The position numbers and the translations under genes are program-made. Of a DNA stretch of 64,000 nucleotides, positions 1 through 12,291 are shown piece by piece. The stretch covers positions 227,562,043-227,626,042 of the forward strand of contig NC_061510.1 in assembly GCF_022539505.1 (NCBI RefSeq), read 5' to 3'. Below the pieces are notes generated by a model. It was not told the DNA's origin. It saw nothing but the letters and a program-made list of their open reading frames with translations, and made no database searches. The DNA comes from Lolium rigidum. Lineage: Eukaryota; Streptophyta; Magnoliopsida; Poales; Poaceae. How positions within the stretch are numbered: the first letter of the stretch is position 1; each line of letters begins with the position of its first letter.

Positions 1-374
1 CTCTGCTCGATGGGGATTTTGCTCGATGGGGAGATAAGGTACGTTCTTTTTTTTCGTTCTATAATCTTTTTTGACCGGCAGCCACTACGGAGTGGCATTC
101 TCTGTAAAATGGTCCGAACTTGAGGTGCAGGTTCGAGTACCGGTTCGCCTCCCTCAACCAGAAGCTCGGGAAACAGGTCTCCAGGAGTTTCTCAATTTGC
201 ACTTGGGGCTAGCTTCTCGGTCCAAATAAGCTATACATAAGCTGGACAGTTCTTTTGGGCTTCACTTGTTTGGCACCTAGAAGCAGGGTTATAAGCCCAA
301 AAGCATGTACTTCTGTGCCTAGTGTGGTTGCTGCTGGTACGTTGTGGTAATGTGGTGTGCTAGTGTTTATTGTT
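1..374. other. Non-coding left flank of the LTR element
   Basis: I see no gene here. An 11-bp inverted repeat (CTTTTGGGCTT at 252-262, AAGCCCAAAAG at 293-303) could fold into a hairpin or be a decayed small element. The last five bases, TTGTT, form the left target duplication of the neighbouring LTR retrotransposon. Confidence 0.5.
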
Positions 375-1904
375 TGATATGTCTCCAACGTACCTATAAT
401 TTCTGATGTTCCATGCTTGTTTTATGACAATACTTACATGTTTTGCTTGCACTTTATAATGTTTTTATGCATTTTCCAGAACTAACCTATTAGCGAGATG
501 CCGAAGGGCCAGTTGCTGTTTTCGTTGTTTTTGGTTCCGGAAAGGCTGTTCGGGCAATATTCTCGAATTCGACGAAACGAAGACCCAACATCTTATTTTT
601 CCCGGAACCTTCCGAGAAAGTCAAAGGGGACCGAGAGGGGTGCCCCGGGGGCCCCACACGTGTGGCCGGCGCGGCCCAGGAGGGGGCGCGCCGCCCTAGT
701 GTGAGGTGGCCCCGTGGCCCCTCCGACTCCGACTCTTCGCCTATTTAAGCCCTGGAGACCTAAAAACGCGAGACGAATTGACGAAACTCCATAAAGACTC
801 CAGGGGCGCCGCCACCATCGCGAAACTCCGTTTCGGGGGACAGAAGTCTCTCGTTCCGGCACCTCGCCGGGAAGGGGAAGTGCCCCCGGAAGCCATCTCC
901 ATCAACGCCACCGCCTCCATCATGCTCCGTGAGTAGTTCCCCCATGGACTACGGGTTCTAGCTGTAGCTAGTTGGTATTCTCTTCCCCATGTACTTCAAT
1001 ACAATGATCTCATGAGCTGCCTTACATGATTGAGATTCATCTGATGTAATCGGTGTTGTGTTTGTCGGGATCCGATGGATTGTTACATTATGATTGTCTA
1101 TCTACAAAGTTTATGAAGTTATTGTTGCTGCAATCTTGTTATGTTTAATACTTGTCACTAGGGCCCGAGTGGCATGATCTTAGATTTAAGCTCTATACTT
1201 ATTGCTTAGATTGTATCTACAAGTTGTATGCACATGTCTATGTCCGGAACCAAAGGCCCCAAAGTGATAGAAATTGGGACAACTGGAGGGGAAGGCTTAG
1301 ATATGAGGATCACATGTTTTCACGGAGTGTTAATGCTTTGCTCCGGTGCTCTATTAAAAGGAGTGCCTTAATTTCCGATAGATTCCCTAGAGGCCCGGCT
1401 GCCACCGGCTGGTAGGACAAAAGATGTTGTACAAGTTTCTCATTGCGAGCACGTATGACTATATATGGAAAACATGCCTACATGATTAATGATCTTGATG
1501 TTCTGTCTTAATGCTATTTCAATCCTATCAATTGCCATACTGTAATTTGTTCACCCAACACTTGTTATTGGAGAGTTACCACTAGTGTAGATAGCTGGGA
1601 ACCCCGGTCCATCTTTCATCATCATATACTCGTTCTACATGACATTGGAAGTAGTATCAACTATTTTCCGGTGCCATTGCTCTCATATTATCATTATTGC
1701 TGTCTGTGTTACTATTACTATTGCTCTCATATCACTGCTACTTTCACATCACCCCTGTTACTAGTGCTTTTCCAGTGCAGCTGAATTGACAACTCGGTTG
1801 TTAAGGCTTATAAGTATTCTTTACCTCCCCTTGTGTCGAATCAATAAATTTGGGTTTTACTTCCCTCGAAGACCGTTGCGATCCCCTATACTTGTGGGTT
1901 ATCA
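375..1904 (+). repeat. 5' LTR
   Basis: It starts TGATATGTCTCC and ends GTGGGTTATCA. The second base-triplet differs from the 3' LTR (ATG against ACG), a C-to-T change at a former CpG. A TATA-like TATTTAA at 742-748, just after a GC-rich stretch, is the likely LTR promoter and is preserved in the 3' copy at 6702-6708. Confidence 0.9.
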
Positions 1905-1914
1905 AGACTATTTT

Positions 1915-1934
1915 CACGGCGCCGTTGCCGGGGA
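1915..1934 (+). other. Primer-binding site (tRNA-Asp type)
   Basis: GGCGCCGTTGCCGGGGA lies about ten bases inside the 5' LTR and complements the 3' end of plant tRNA-Asp, the usual primer in Athila-lineage elements. One base near its 5' end (CACGGCGCC, where TGGCGCC is expected) appears changed. Confidence 0.8.
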
Positions 1935-2159
1935 GGCATAGCTCTACTCATAAGTTCACCTGGGGAGTACACTCTACCTCTCTCTCTATTTTATTTTATT
2001 TTGTTTTGCTTAGTTTACTTTTGTCTAGTTTATTTGTGCTTAGTTTATTTCTGTCTAGTTTTATTTTACTTCTGTCTAGTTTGTTTTTGTTTTGTTTTAT
2101 TTTTCCTATATACCCGAAAATCCATAAAAAATTGAAAAACCGAAAAATTAAAAACTGCT

Positions 2160-3485
2160 ATGGGAGAACCTACAACCTATTTGGAGCTTATTGAATTATA
2201 TAATAACTATAGAGAATCAAGAACGGGAAAAGTTATGAGTGCTATGATAGAAAAACTGAATACAATTGCTAAAATCTTTCTTAAACGCCATGATATAAAC
2301 TGTTGCTCTAAACAGGATACTAAACATCTTAAATTTCAATGTGGCTTTAGTGAGGAAGTTTTAATTAAGAACTATAATTGGAATAGCTATATTCATCTTC
2401 GGTTCGAAGAGGTAGAACAATTTGTCATATTTATGGGAGCCTCTGAGATAGAATCCTTCATAGCTAAAAATTATGAAACTTGTGTTGTTTGTAAGGACCT
2501 TAAAGATTATGTCTTTTCTATCCTTAATTTTTGCATAGAAAGCTACAGTGATAATCCCTATATCTTTGATTAAAAAGAGAGACACATTAATGCACAAGAA
2601 TGCACTCACAATTTGCAGGAACCAGTGGAAGAAGAAATCGATGAACCTGAAAGCTCATTGGATGAAAAAGAAGAGGAGAGTGATGAACAAAATGAGGAAG
2701 AATGGATTAGCTACCCATGCCAACCTTCTAATGAGAGTAACTCTTTATCTCTTACACTATTTGATTGTCCTCCATGCTTACCGAAAGGGGTTGAATGTTA
2801 TGTTCATGTGGATTCTCTTGAAATATTTCCTATGAGTAAAACTTGCGAGAATAATTATGCTACTGTTATTTATGATAATCCATGCTATTTTGATAAATCT
2901 TATGATAATGCTTTGTTTGTGCCTGATGTCGATATGCATGGTACTAAAGAGTTTTGCTTGGCAAATGTTTATGATAAATCTCTAGATGGTGGTCCTATGT
3001 TACTTGATATTATTAATTGTACTACTAATGAAAATGAGATTGGAGAGTTCTTGACTTTATCTATGAGTCCCATATCTTTTAAGATTGATCAATCATCTTG
3101 TTACATTATTGATAAAAGTGGGTTTGAAAGTTTTAATCCTATTATTTTTGAGCTTGATAAAAATTATGTGTTTGGAAATCATGAAAAGCATGTTGTATGT
3201 GATAGTTATGTTGTTGAGTTTGTTCATGAAGCTACTGAAAATTATTATGAGAGAGGAAAATATGGTTGTAGAAATTTGCATGGTACTAAAACACCTCTCT
3301 ATATGCTTAAAATTTTGAAGTTACTCTTGTTTTATCTTCTTATGCTTGTCACTTTGTTCTTCATGAATTTATTTGTGTACAAGATTCCTATGCATAGGAA
3401 GTGGGTTAGACTTAAATGTGTTTTGAATTTGTTTTTTGATGCTCTCTTTTGCTTCAACTCTTATTTCTTGCGAGTGCATCATTAA
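2160..3485 (+). pseudogene. Element-encoded ORF of unknown function, one in-frame stop
   Basis: One reading frame of about 441 codons runs from an ATG at 2160 to a stop at 3485, broken only by a TAA at 2571-2573. The N-terminal part is a mixed-charge globular-looking stretch with several Cys residues. The middle is very acidic (E/D-rich around 2625-2710). The C-terminal part has a long hydrophobic segment (about 3300-3380) followed by basic residues, as in a membrane protein. I see no gag zinc knuckle, protease or polymerase motif. Similar internal ORFs occur in non-autonomous Triticeae Athila-like families, and the hydrophobic C-terminus hints at an env-like remnant, but that is inference. 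The TAA is the only break, so decay is slight. Confidence 0.6.
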
Positions 3486-6322
3486 AACTGCTGAGCCCAT
3501 CTTAATGGTTATAAAGAAAGCACTTCTTGGGAGATAACCCATGTGTTTATTTTGCTACTGTTTTGTTGTGTTTTGGAAGTTGTTACTACTGTAGCAACCT
3601 CTCCTTATCTTTATTTTATTGCAATGTTGTGCCAAGTGAAGTCTCTAATAGAAGATTGATGCTAGCTTTGGATTTCTGCGCAGAAACAGATTTCTTGTTG
3701 TCACGAATTTGGGTATGATTCTCTGTAAGTAACTCAGAAAAATCTGCCAATTTACGTGAATGATCCTCAGATATGTACGCAACTTTCATTACTTTTGAGT
3801 TTTCTGATTTGAGCAACGGAAGTACCTCTTTAAAATTCGTGTTTACTGGCTGTTCTGTTTTGACAGATTACGTCTCTGTTTTTGCATTGTCTCTTGTGGA
3901 CTTTAAGTGAGGCTTTCTAGACGTGGAGAGCTGTAGCTAATGTTTTATTGAGTTCTTGCAATGTGTCACTACAGGATCAAGGTGGATTAAAGTTTTTTGA
4001 GTACTAACCCCTCTAATGAAGTTTATGAGAAGTTTGGTGTGAAGGAAGTTTTCAAGGGTCAAGAGAGGAGGATGATATATGATCAAGAAGAGTGAAAAGT
4101 CTAAGCTTGGGGATGCCCCCGTGGTTCATCCTCGCATATTTCAAGAAGACTCAAGCGTCTAAGCTTGGGGATGCCCAAGGCATCCCCTTCTTCATCAACT
4201 TATCAGGTTTCTTCTATTGAAACTATATTTTTATTCGGTCACATCTTATGTGCTTTACTTGGAGCGTTTGTATGTTTTATTTTTGTTAATGTTTGAATAA
4301 ATTCGGATCCTAGCAATCCTTGTTTGGGAGAGAGACACGCTCCGCTTTTTCATATGAACACTTGTGTTCTTCGTTTTACTTTTAATGTTCAATGACAAAA
4401 GTTGGAAGCTATTGCATTTATTGCTATTTGGTTGGAAAAAGAAAATGCTTCATATTGTCTTGGATAATTTGATACTTGGCAATTGTTTTGAGCTCTCAAG
4501 TAGATCATGATTAAGCTCTTGCATCATGTAGTTTAAACCTATTAGTGGAGAAATATCGTAGAGCTTGTTGAAATTGGTTTGCATGATTGGTCTCTCTAAG
4601 GTCTAGATATTTTCTGGTAAAAGTGTTTGAGCAACAAGGAAGACAATGTAGAGTTTTATAATGCTTGCAATATGTTCTTATGTAAATCTTGCTGTACCGG
4701 TTCATACTTTTGTTTTCTTCAAACAACCTTGCTAGCCCAAAGCCTTGTACTGAGAGGGAATGCTTCTCGTGCATCCAAAACCTTGAGCCAAAACCTATGC
4801 TATTTGTGTCCACCATACCTACCTACTATGTGGTATTTTCTGCCATTCCAAGTAAATACTTCATGTGCTACCTTTAAACATTTCAAAACTTTATTACTCC
4901 TTATTTGTCGGGAAATCAAATCTGATCCCGGGTGCATATGCACCCGGTATTTATAAAACATATTTCCAAACCGTAAAAAATTTAGGAAAAAAATTTAGCA
5001 TGTAGAGGGACATGTTCTATGTGTGCACGTAAATTTTCACCTAAAACCAACATTTTTTGTACCCTGTGTAAAAAGGCAAATAATGCCTCAAAAAATAGAC
5101 TATTTTAGCACCTAAGATTTGTCTTTTTTGCACAAGGCATGAAACATATCGGTTTTTGCTGAAACAACTTTGTAAGCATGTAACATGTCAAGGTATACAC
5201 AAAGAATTTTTATTTGTATTTTTCTAACATTTTTAAATATATTTAATATGCGTTTCAAATAAAGGGTGCATATGCACCCGGGTGTAGAAACACCCTGTCA
5301 CTTATTTGTGTCAATGTTTTATAGCTCATGAGGAAGTATGTGGTGTTTTATCTTTCAATCTTGTTGGGCAGCTTTCACCAATGGACTAGTGGCTTCATCC
5401 GCTTATCCAATAATTTTGCAAAAAGAGCTGGCGACGGGGTTCCCAACTCCCATTAATTAACTTTCATTAATAATTCTCTTCACATGTTTTACTCCGATTC
5501 ATCAGTAAGCAACTTAATTTTGCAAATAGACACTCCTTCATGGTATGTGAATGTTGGAAGGCACCCGAGGATTCGGTTAGCCATGGATTGTGTAAGCAAA
5601 AGGTTGGGAGGAGTGTCAACCATAAATAAAACTAAAGTACATGTGTAAACAAAAGAGAAGAGGGATGATCTACCTTGCTGGTAGAGATAACGTCCTTCAT
5701 GGGAGCCGCTCTTTGAAAGTCTGTTTGGCAAGGGGGTTAGAGTGCCCACTACCATTCGTTGACAACAACAAACACCTCTCAAAACTTTAATTTTATGCTC
5801 TCTATATGATTTCAAAACTTAAAAAGCTCTAGCACATGATTTAATCCCTGCTTCCCTCTGCGAATGGCCTTTCTTTTACTTTATGTTGAGTCAGTTTACC
5901 TACTTCCTTCCATCTTAAGAAGCAAACACTTGTGTCAACTGTGCATTGATTCTTACATACTTGCTTATTTGCATTCATCATATTACTCTGTATTGACAAT
6001 TATCCATGAGATATGCATGTTGAAAGTTGAAAGCAACTGCTGAAACTTAAATCTTCCTCTGTGTTGCTTCAATGCCCTTACTTTGAACTTATTGCTTTAT
6101 GAGTTAACTCTTATGCAAGACTTTTGATGCTTGTCTTGAAAGTACTATTCATTAAAAGTTTTGCTATATGTTATCTATTTGTTAGCAACTATAGATCATT
6201 GCCTTGAGTCACTGCATTCATCTCATATGCTTTATAATAGTATGATCAAGGTTATGTAAGTAGCATGTCACTACAGAAATTACTTTTTTTATCGTTTACC
6301 TACTCGAGGGCGAGCAGGAACT
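3486..6322 (+). other. Non-coding 3' internal region of the LTR element
   Basis: No coding potential is recognised apart from the MITE at 4909-5300. The pentadecamer TAAGCTTGGGGATGC occurs at 4102-4116 and 4160-4174 and again as the true polypurine tract at 6322-6336, so the priming tract has extra internal copies. Confidence 0.6.
4909..5300. mobile_element. Mutator-type MITE with 9-bp target duplication
   Basis: The perfect 9-bp direct repeat CTTATTTGT flanks the segment (4900-4908 and 5301-5309), which is diagnostic of Mutator-superfamily insertion. Both ends contain the palindrome GGGTGCATATGCACCC (4930-4945 and 5264-5279), preceded by CC in the inverted terminal context. The AT-rich centre has no coding capacity. 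It is inserted in the LTR element's internal region, so it is younger than that element. Confidence 0.8.
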
Positions 6323-6336
6323 AAGCTTGGGGATGC
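6323..6336 (+). other. Polypurine tract
   Basis: AAGCTTGGGGATGC lies immediately 5' of the 3' LTR start at 6337, the position required for plus-strand priming. Confidence 0.8.
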
Positions 6337-7866
6337 TGATACGTCTCCAACGTACCTATAATTTCTGATGTTCCATGCTTGTTTTATGACAATACTTACA
6401 TGTTTTGCTTGCACTTTATAATGTTTTTATGCATTTTCCGGAACTAACCTATTAACGAGATGCCGAAGGGCCAGTTGCTGTTTTCTGTTGTTTTTTCCAG
6501 AAAGGCTGTTCGGGCAATATTCTCGGAATTCGACGAAACGAAGACCCAACATCTTATTTTTCCCGGAACCTTCCAGAAAGTCAGAGGGGGACCAGAGGGG
6601 TGCCCTGGGGCCCCACACGTGTGGCCGGCGCGGCCCAGGAGGGGGGCGCGCCGCCCTAGTGTGAGGTGGCCCCGTGGCCCCTCCGACTCCGACTCTTCGC
6701 CTATTTAAGCCCTGGAGACCTAAAAACGCGAGACGAATTGTCGAAACTCCAGAAAGACTCCAGGGGCGCCGCCACCATCGCGAAACTCCGTTTCGGGGGA
6801 CAGAAGTCTCTGTTCCGGCACCCTGCCGGGACGGGGAAGTGCCCCCGGAAGCCATCTCCATCAACGCCACCGCCTCCATCATGCTCCGTGAGTAGTTCCC
6901 CCATGGACTACGGGTTCTAGCCGTAGCTAGTTGGTATTCTCTCCCCCATGTACTTCAATACAATGATCTCATGAGCTGCCTTACATGATTGAGATTCATC
7001 CGATGTAATCGGTGTTGTGTTTGTCGGGATCCGATGGATTGTTACATTATGATTGTCTATCTACAAAGTTTATGAAGTTATTGTTGCTTGCAATCTTGTT
7101 ATGTTTAATGCTTGTCACTAGGGCCCGAGTGGCATGATCTTAGATTTAAGCTCTATACTTATTGCTTAGATTGTATCTACAAGTTGTATGCACATGTCTA
7201 TGTCCGGAACCAAAGGCCCCAAAGTGACAGAAATTGGGACAACTGGAGGGGAAGGCTTAGATATGAGGATCACATGTTTTCACGGAGTGTTAATGCTTTG
7301 CTCCGGTGCTCTATTAAAAGGAGTGTCTTAATTTCCAGTAGATTCCCTAGAGGCCCGGCTGCCACCGGCTGGTAGGACAAAAGATGTTGTACAAGTTTCT
7401 CATTGCGAGCACGTATGACTATATATGGAAAACATGCCTACATGATTAATGATCTTGATGTTCTGTCTTAATGCTATTTCAATCCTATCAATTGCCCAAC
7501 TGTAATTTGTTCACCCAACACTTGTTATTGGAGAGTTACCACTAGTGTAGATAGCTGGGAACCCCGGTCCATCTTTCATCATCATATACTCGTTCTACAT
7601 GACATTGGAAGTAGTATCAACTATTTTTTGGTGCCATTGCTCTCATATTATCATTCATCGCTGATGTGTTACTATTACTACTGCTCTCATATCATCTGCT
7701 ACTTTCACATCACCCCTGTTACTAGTGCTTTTCCAGGTGCAGCTGAATTGACAACTCAGTTGTTAAGGCTTATAAGTATTCTTTACCTCCCCTTGTGTCG
7801 AATCAATAAATTTGGGTTTTACTTCCCTCGAAGATTGTTGCGATCCCCTATACTTGTGGGTTATCA
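6337..7866 (+). repeat. 3' LTR
   Basis: Direct repeat of 375-1904 over its whole length with scattered substitutions and a few one- to two-base indels. It begins TGATACGTCTCC and ends GGGTTATCA. Confidence 0.9.
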
Positions 7867-8931
7867 TTGCTCTGATATGATGTCAGTTAACTCTTTCAAG
7901 TTTCACATTGTCGAGTGTCTGTGTGTGTGATGTGGAGTTATCAGGTTGTTTTAAGGTTGTGTGATGTGGAGTATACTTGCCCTACGTAGCATCGCCCTCT
8001 TGTAGACGCCGGGAAGCCATTCATGGTTTTCTTTTAGTTTGTATCCATCATTTGGGCCTCAAATCCTGGAATTTATTTTGCAATTTCATAGGTGGGTTGT
8101 TTGGTTGCCATAGAATTGGACCGTCATTTTATTTAGGAAATTCAGCAAAATGACGCTATGGGTAAACATGATTCCGAGCTGAGACCTATCATTTGTGTTT
8201 CTCTATGGAAGCCATTTACAAATTCAATATTGAATTCTGCTGTCATTTGCAATTCCTGTGGCAACCAAACAAGTGTCCATTTCTGAAATTACAATGTAAA
8301 TGAAATGTATTCATTTCAAAATGCTACAAACGAAATGAAAACCTGGCTTCCAAACGGGAAAAGCACAGCTCCTTATTCAAAATTTAACATCAGTACACAA
8401 AGATTACCTGATAAACTCCGGAACAACACCATGAAAACTAGAAAAACTAGATAGTTCACTTGGACGAGCTAACTGATAAGATGAAATATGCTTGAAACTG
8501 CAAAACTGAAAGAATTCATTTCTAGACAGCAGGTCACAAGTTCCCTCAAGCGATGGAAACCTGTTGCCACATCGTACTCAATAGTCAATTCGTAGCCTGG
8601 CTGGCGCACTACAGTACCCAACGCTCAGTCGCACTCAATTTCCCACGGGTCGGGCCGCAAACTCTGTGTACCACGGGCCCTAATCCGGCCAGGGTTCGGT
8701 GTGGATTTTCTTGGGCTTTCCTGGTTGAGGACCATGAAAGTTTGCCTTAAGCCCTAGAGTGGTCATGTTGCTGGGTTTCCTTCCGGTCTCCTTCTCCTCC
8801 ATACCACACATATCAACCGCCGCCGTCGCCGCCGCCGCCGCATTCCCCTCCCTGACCTCCCCCCACCCCTCTCCGAGCGCAGCCGAACCAACCGCCAGCC
8901 TGCCTCGCGGAGAGGAAGTTCGCCCGTCGAT
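7867..8931. other. Upstream region of the PIR2-like gene
   Basis: It contains the small inverted-repeat element at 8097-8272. From 8281 to 8931 I see no gene. The segment just before the start codon (8800-8930) is GC-rich, as is usual for grass gene 5' ends. No convincing TATA box is visible. Confidence 0.5.
8097..8272. mobile_element. Small MITE-like inverted-repeat element
   Basis: TTGTTTGGTTGCCA (8097-8110) and its reverse complement TGGCAACCAAACAA (8259-8272) bound about 176 bp without coding capacity. The GTTTGGTTGCC-type terminus resembles Tourist/Harbinger or hAT MITEs of grasses. I could not fix a target duplication, so the superfamily is open. Confidence 0.6.
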
Positions 8932-11900
8932 ATGCATGGCGAGCGCGCTCGCTGCATCGGTGATGATTGTCCATATGGCGTTACAGATGAGAGCGAGGAG
9001 GAGGACATACGCGTCCTTCTTGATCACATCCGTGGGTTCTACAAGGTGGCGCTCGATTGGCTGCCGGAAGAGAGCATCCCCTCGCTGGCACCGAGTCTTC
9101 TCAAGGCCGGCATGTGCTTCGGCGTTCTCGACCCAGTATCCAACATCATCGCCAACACCATAGCCTACTACTCCGCTCCACCCAAGACGCCCAGGGGACC
9201 CGAGGAGGAGGAGAAGAACGACGGCGATGACGACGACGAAACGAGGTGCTCCATCCTCTGCAAGATCAAAGCCGACCCCCACGACAGACGCATCTACAAC
9301 ATGTTTCTGTCCCCAAAGGAGATGAATGGTATGACCATTGCGCGGAGGTCGCTGCAAGGTCTCGTCAGCTTCCTCACATTCTACTTCCGCTACTTCTCCT
9401 ACACGGAAGCCATTCGCTACCTGCGCCTGGCCGGGGCTGACCTCCTCATCGCCATGAGGCTCATCAAGCTAGATCATTGCAAGACCCTCGATTTCAACTT
9501 CACCTCCCCCACCGCAAGGATAGCCCTCTTCTGTGCCGCCATGTCCGCTGCGCACCCAAGGCCGGCCGTCCTGCTAAGAGCGGCCATGTCGCTGGGTTCT
9601 CGGATGGTTATGGTCAACAACTTACTATTGTCCGGAGACCGCGACCTCACACCTAAATCCATCAAGCACCTCACCAAGTGGCTCCGCCAAGATGCCAAGA
9701 CTCTCAAAGACAAACTCAAATGGCTTCCGATGAGTCTTGCTGAATCGCGTCACCAGGATAGACAAGAGAATAAGAAGAGAAAGAGGAACGTGCCCACACC
9801 ACCCGTACACAAGCAGGTGGGGACTTTCGCATACACGCAGTCCCTCAAGCTCTTGCTTCTCGGCAAGATCCATGCTCTCTACCTAGAAGCACTCGCCCTC
9901 ATGCCCCGGGATGCCTTGCTCAAGCGTCACCACTGCAACCTCATCAAGGGTGGCTACTGCTACGGGCCCATGGACCCCGTCTCCAACATCATCCTCAACA
10001 CTATCTGGTACGGCGCTACATTTCCGATGCCCCAACAATTCGACTTCAACTTCGATGCCAACATGATATGCACCAGATCCCTTGATCGTCTTGAGTGCTG
10101 CTCCCTCTACGGCCTCGTTGCCTTCCTCCGCACCCGCTTCCCCACCCTCACAGAGACTGATTCTCTCTTGTATCTTCTTAAAACCAATGCCGACATTGGG
10201 AAATCTGTCCAACACATAGAACAAGATGGCCATGCTCTTTCTGTCTCTTACCTCGATGGCCTCAAGGTAGCGGCGGTTCACTCATGGCATCCTGACCCTG
10301 ACGCACTCCTCTCCTCCGTGGGTCTGCATTCCACTGATTTCTCTTTTATGCGGGATTCCACAATTAGATATTCCAGACTTGAGCGCCTTGTTACTTCTCT
10401 GCTACCCAAGTCTCCTCCTGCCAACTCAGAGGAGTATGCTCAGCAACTGAGCAAGGCATCCTCAAGCTCAGTGATCTTAAATGAAAACCAGAAAATGTTG
10501 ATTCCGGCGGCTAAACAAAAATTTAAGGCTGATCAAGGATTCTTTGTCAAAAAGGTCAATGCTGCATTGAAGAAATTTTCTCAGCAAAAAGGGGTTGGTG
10601 CATTTTTTTTTTCTTGCTATTTGTTTTATTGCTTTGAGTTGCTACTAATTTAGTTCCATTTGCTTGAATGTCCTTCCGATATATAGGTGGACTATGAACT
10701 TCATATTATTTGCGGTGTCAATATTGAGGTTACTGAACGATCAAGTGTTGATCTGTTCAAGAGGAACTTCAAATATGAGTACTTCCATATCAACTTTTTG
10801 GCAACCGCCAAGGGATCAAATGATGCTAGCGCATCTCCAGAACTGTTCTTCGCCGAATGCAGCAATAGTGATAAAGATGAAGAGAAAAGGCCATCCGTGT
10901 GTTTCCCTGTCAAATGTTCCTGGGTAGATGATGGTATGCTCTCAGCTCTCAGTTCACTTGTGCACACTAGGTATCTGATGGTACTTTCCCTGTGTGGTTG
11001 TTTAGTTGGCAATCTGAATTGCTTTTACACGCGTATCAGAAGCTGTGTTTCTGTTTCAGCTATAGTTTCCTTCTGTGTTAAGACGTCCCTGCCCCCCTGT
11101 TTTTAATGTGAATCGTGAGGATTCTGTGCTCTATATTGGTGAGAATAGAGGGGGAAAACGAGGGGACGATGGGGTACTAGTACTGTTTTCCTTAGATGCA
11201 TCTGTGAACCATTCTTTATTATTCTTTTCTAGGTTATTAGTGGAAGTTTTTTGCATAGTCAGAAATTTAGGCGCGCAGTTGTCCATACAGGCTTTCAAAT
11301 TTATAAAAGTAGGTGATGAAATGCTAAAATGAATACCAAAATTTGGTTTTGGCGTGTCAACTTGTCATCTTTAGTCTTGGCCATCTGTATTGTTAGGGAA
11401 GTTCCCTGTTTACCTATTTAGCATTGATAAGTAAGGAAAAGTCCGGAACCTGGGTGCACGTGAACCCTAGTTGGAAATGCATTTTCTAGCTTGTATGCTA
11501 TCCTTTTTCTAGTTTGTATGCTATCCTTATTAAATTGCTCATTGTTAAATTATTATAAGTAAACCATACTGAAACATTGCTCATTATTAAATTATTATAT
11601 CTCCCCCTTCTAGTTTGTATGCTATCCTTTTTCTAGCTTGTAAATACATCCTTCTGTCATCCCTTAGTTACCCAGTCTACCTTGTTTTCTTTATTTTTGT
11701 TCAGAACCTTTAGAAGAAACCAGCAAGTGGCTATGACATACAGCTAACACAAGATGAACTAGTGAAGCTATTGTTTTATTCATACAGTTGACCTGGTAGT
11801 GTCATGCAGTGAAGTGTGTTTGCTTTCAGTGTATTTGGCAGTCACTTGGGTTGTTACTATATATTACCTAATGTCAAATCATGATCCCCACTAGTTTGTT

Positions 11901-12291
11901 CATTACTGCATCTACAACATATACATCATAAATGCGTTATCCTACATCTGAAAAACCTCTAGTTCTTTCTATATTATAAGTATGATATCTAATTATCTCC
12001 TTTTTGATCTTCGAAGCTCGCTGCTTTTGCTGTGAGATGAATGGAATAAAGATCGTGCACCCATACCTTGAAAAATATCACGGGCTTTATGATTTCAAAA
12101 AAATCGCTTCTAGAGAACATGGTGTCCTGAATGACCACATCATTAGTGCATATGATTTGCATGCTGACCGGATGTGTACAATCCAAGATGACTGGATCTA
12201 CTTCAATCCTGAGATGGATGCACTGATTGCTGAGAAGAATCCTATTAAAGATTGGGCTAGAAAGATTCGGGAATGGGGTAGAGTCTTTTGA
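8932..12291 (+). CDS. PIR2-like helical domain / DUF3615 protein, three exons
   Basis: Exons 8932-10593, 10687-10933 and 12017-12291 join in frame across GT-AG introns to give about 727 residues with no internal stop. The motif around 'DPVSNII.NTI' appears twice (near residues 67-80 and 351-364), each in a helical context, which fits two PIR2-like helical repeats. The two repeats are joined by an acidic linker and a Lys/Arg-rich linker (near residues 280-290). The C-terminal part, spread over all three exons and ending with a Cys-rich 'ARCFCCEMNG' segment, matches the DUF3615 family expanded in grasses. No molecular function is established for this family, and nothing here suggests catalysis or membrane insertion. 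The start at 8932 is the first in-frame ATG. The downstream DUF3615 exon is 1.08 kb away, a normal intron size. I see no sign of decay. Confidence 0.85.

Larger units (their letters stand above)
375..7866 (+). mobile_element. Complete non-autonomous LTR retrotransposon (Athila-lineage Gypsy, Sabrina/WHAM-like)
   Basis: Two directly repeated LTRs, each 1,530 bp by coordinates, bound a 4.4-kb internal region. Both LTRs begin TG and end CA. A primer-binding site matching the 3' end of tRNA-Asp follows the 5' LTR, and a polypurine tract precedes the 3' LTR. The flanking pentamers are TTGTT (370-374) and TTGCT (7867-7871), a target duplication with one mismatch. No protease, reverse transcriptase, integrase or RNase H is visible, so the element must have moved with enzymes supplied by a relative. 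By eye the LTRs differ at a small percentage of positions, so the insertion is fairly young but not recent. The family name rests on my recognition of the LTR start and the AAGCTTGGGGATGC tract and is tentative. Confidence 0.9.

Noticed and set aside
8759..9163. Plus-strand frame starting upstream of the PIR2-like gene
   Set aside because: Overlaps the real first exon in another frame; the PIR2-like frame alone continues through splice junctions with family similarity.
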